Origin: Acidobacteriaceae bacterium | GTDB taxonomy: Bacteria; Acidobacteriota; Terriglobia; Terriglobales; Acidobacteriaceae | Reading direction: 5' to 3' | Assembly: GCA_003139975.1 (NCBI GenBank) | Contig: PLHN01000197.1 | Coordinates: 1 to 7,604 of the forward strand | Length of the DNA stretch: 7,604 nt | In this document: in pieces, positions 6,859-7,604 of the stretch | Layout of the letters: every line of letters begins with the position of its first letter | How positions within the stretch are numbered: the stretch's first letter is position 1 | Program-made: the position numbers and the translations under genes | The notes under the pieces: generated by a model | The model's database searches: none | What the model was told of the DNA's origin: nothing | The model's input: the letters and a program-made list of their open reading frames with translations, nothing else

Positions 6859-6915
6859 GCTAGACTCGGGGTCTGGAACGTTTGGAAACACAGTTCAGGA
6901 GTTCAGGCGAACGCC

Positions 6916-7604
6916 ATGGTTGAGCAATCAACATCTTCAAAGCTGACAAGCATGCAGGCAATGACGCCGGATTGGGAGGCAGCCCGGCCCTCGGACCGTC
7001 CGTCAGCCCAGTCGTCTGTCCAGTCATCTGTCCAGTCAATGACCGGCAATCTACGGCGCGTCTTGGTCTGCCCGCCCCGGAACGCCGGTTGGGGCCGTCC
7101 CGAAAAAGCGGCTGCCTGGCGGGAACTGGGGTTTCACCATAAGCCCGACTTTCCCGCAGCGGAGTCCGAGCACGCCGCGATGTGTCGTCTGCTCGCCGAG
7201 GCTGGAGCGGAGGTCATCGTTCTGCCAGCTTCTGGCGCGCTCACGCTGGACGCCGTGTACACCCACGACGCTTCGCTCTCCACCGACTACGGCCTGATTC
7301 TCATGAACCCGGCCAAGCCAAATCGGGTTCCCGAAGCCCGCGCCCAGGCTAGCTTCGTTGCCCAGTTTGGCATTCGCGTTTTTGGGGAAGTCACCATGCC
7401 GGGCTGTACTGAGGCGGGAGATATCGTCTGGCTGGACCCGCAGACGTTGCTGGTCGGTCAAGGGTACCGCACGAATCGCGCGGGCATTGAGCAGTTGCGG
7501 GCGCTCCTGACGCCCAAGGGGATCGAGGTGCTCCCGGCTCCTCTCCCTTATGGGCCGGGACCGTCGGCCTGTCTTCACCTTATGTCGCTGATGAGCATGC
7601 TCGA
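6916..7604 (+). CDS. Dimethylarginine dimethylaminohydrolase / amidinotransferase-like enzyme (3' truncated by window)
   Basis: The 229 visible residues belong to the guanidino-modifying (pentein) superfamily, closest to the COG1834 group of DDAH-like hydrolases, which cut C-N bonds of arginine-type guanidines through a Cys-His-Glu/Asp centre. Seen in order: an opening strand RRVLVCPP (47-54); DAVYTHDASL (112-121), equivalent to the substrate-binding Asp region of DDAH; NRVPE (136-140); EAGDIVWLD (166-174) with the acidic pair Glu166/Asp169; GYRTNRAG (183-190); and LPYGPGPSACLHLMSL with the catalytic His221. The nucleophilic Cys should lie beyond the window. The first 42 residues are Ser/Gln/Met-rich and not part of the fold. 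The ATG at 6916 has AGGCGA 5 bases upstream and AGGAG further off; the ATG at 7039 starts right before the conserved fold but lacks a ribosome site. The substrate is uncertain: methylarginine, arginine or another guanidino compound. The gene is divergent from the receptor. Confidence 0.85.
   Translation, partial: MVEQSTSSKLTSMQAMTPDWEAARPSDRPSAQSSVQSSVQSMTGNLRRVLVCPPRNAGWGRPEKAAAWRELGFHHKPDFPAAESEHAAMCRLLAEAGAEVIVLPASGALTLDAVYTHDASLSTDYGLILMNPAKPNRVPEARAQASFVAQFGIRVFGEVTMPGCTEAGDIVWLDPQTLLVGQGYRTNRAGIEQLRALLTPKGIEVLPAPLPYGPGPSACLHLMSLMSML
7009..7038 (+). repeat. Tandem 12-bp repeat in the N-terminal coding part
   Basis: CAGTCGTCTGTC, CAGTCATCTGTC and a partial CAGTCA follow one another, about 2.5 units in frame. 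They encode the repeating peptide QSSV-QSSV-QS (residues 32-41 of the 6916 reading). As the unit is a multiple of three, copy-number change by slippage would keep the frame. The repeat ends exactly at the alternative ATG at 7039. Confidence 0.7.

Larger units (their letters stand above)
6624..6915. other. Divergent intergenic region, receptor / amidinohydrolase-like gene
   Basis: These 292 bases contain no plausible gene. The region is somewhat richer in A and T than the neighbouring genes, as expected of a control region. It contains the imperfect palindrome at 6812-6837, a weak plus-strand promoter candidate at 6832-6858, and a tandem 8-base near-repeat at 6851-6866 (GCTAGATT, GCTAGACT). 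On the minus strand TTGCGT followed 18 bases later by TTACAT (about 6736-6765) is a poor promoter candidate for the receptor. Confidence 0.6.

Noticed and set aside
7051..7578. Minus-strand frame of 175 codons at the right edge
   Set aside because: It is antisense to the DDAH-like gene, whose motifs (EAGD, GYRTN, CLHLMS) are clear in the plus-strand frame.

Overview
The window looks like a chromosomal segment of an Acidobacteriota bacterium, probably of the Terriglobia/'Koribacter' type. This rests on three things: moderately high GC; a very large Oar-like TonB-dependent receptor with an N-terminal carboxypeptidase-regulatory-like domain, of the kind that is greatly expanded in that phylum (wording such as FDQRHRF near the C-terminus is typical); and a bacterial GlnRS of the Escherichia coli type. 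The phylum call is inference from protein style. No rRNA or other marker is present.

Layout: (1) 2-652 (+) is the C-terminal anticodon-binding part of glutaminyl-tRNA synthetase (glnS), cut by the window start. (2) A GC-rich hairpin at 677-695 separates it from a convergent small secreted class I cytochrome c (723-1037, minus). (3) An unusually long spacer (1038-1513) with several inverted repeats, one of them REP-like, separates the cytochrome from divergently oriented hemA (1514-2764, plus), glutamyl-tRNA reductase, the first committed enzyme of C5 haem biosynthesis. (4) hemA converges on the 1260-residue TonB-dependent outer-membrane receptor (2841-6623, minus). (5) A 292-base divergent spacer with a marked imperfect palindrome at 6812-6837 leads to a plus-strand gene from 6916 that runs off the window. 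It encodes a dimethylarginine dimethylaminohydrolase/amidinotransferase-like enzyme (guanidino-modifying superfamily), with 229 residues visible.

Functional links: hemA and the c-type cytochrome sit back to back, so haem supply and a haem-consuming periplasmic carrier could share a control region. This is inference. The receptor and the amidinohydrolase-like gene are also back to back and could share the palindromic site. glnS appears unrelated to its neighbours. There is no CRISPR array, tRNA, insertion sequence or phage gene.

I found no convincing undescribed multi-gene system. The points most worth a second look are the two divergent control regions, the repeat-encoded N-terminal extension of the amidinohydrolase-like protein, and the cysteine pairs in the receptor.
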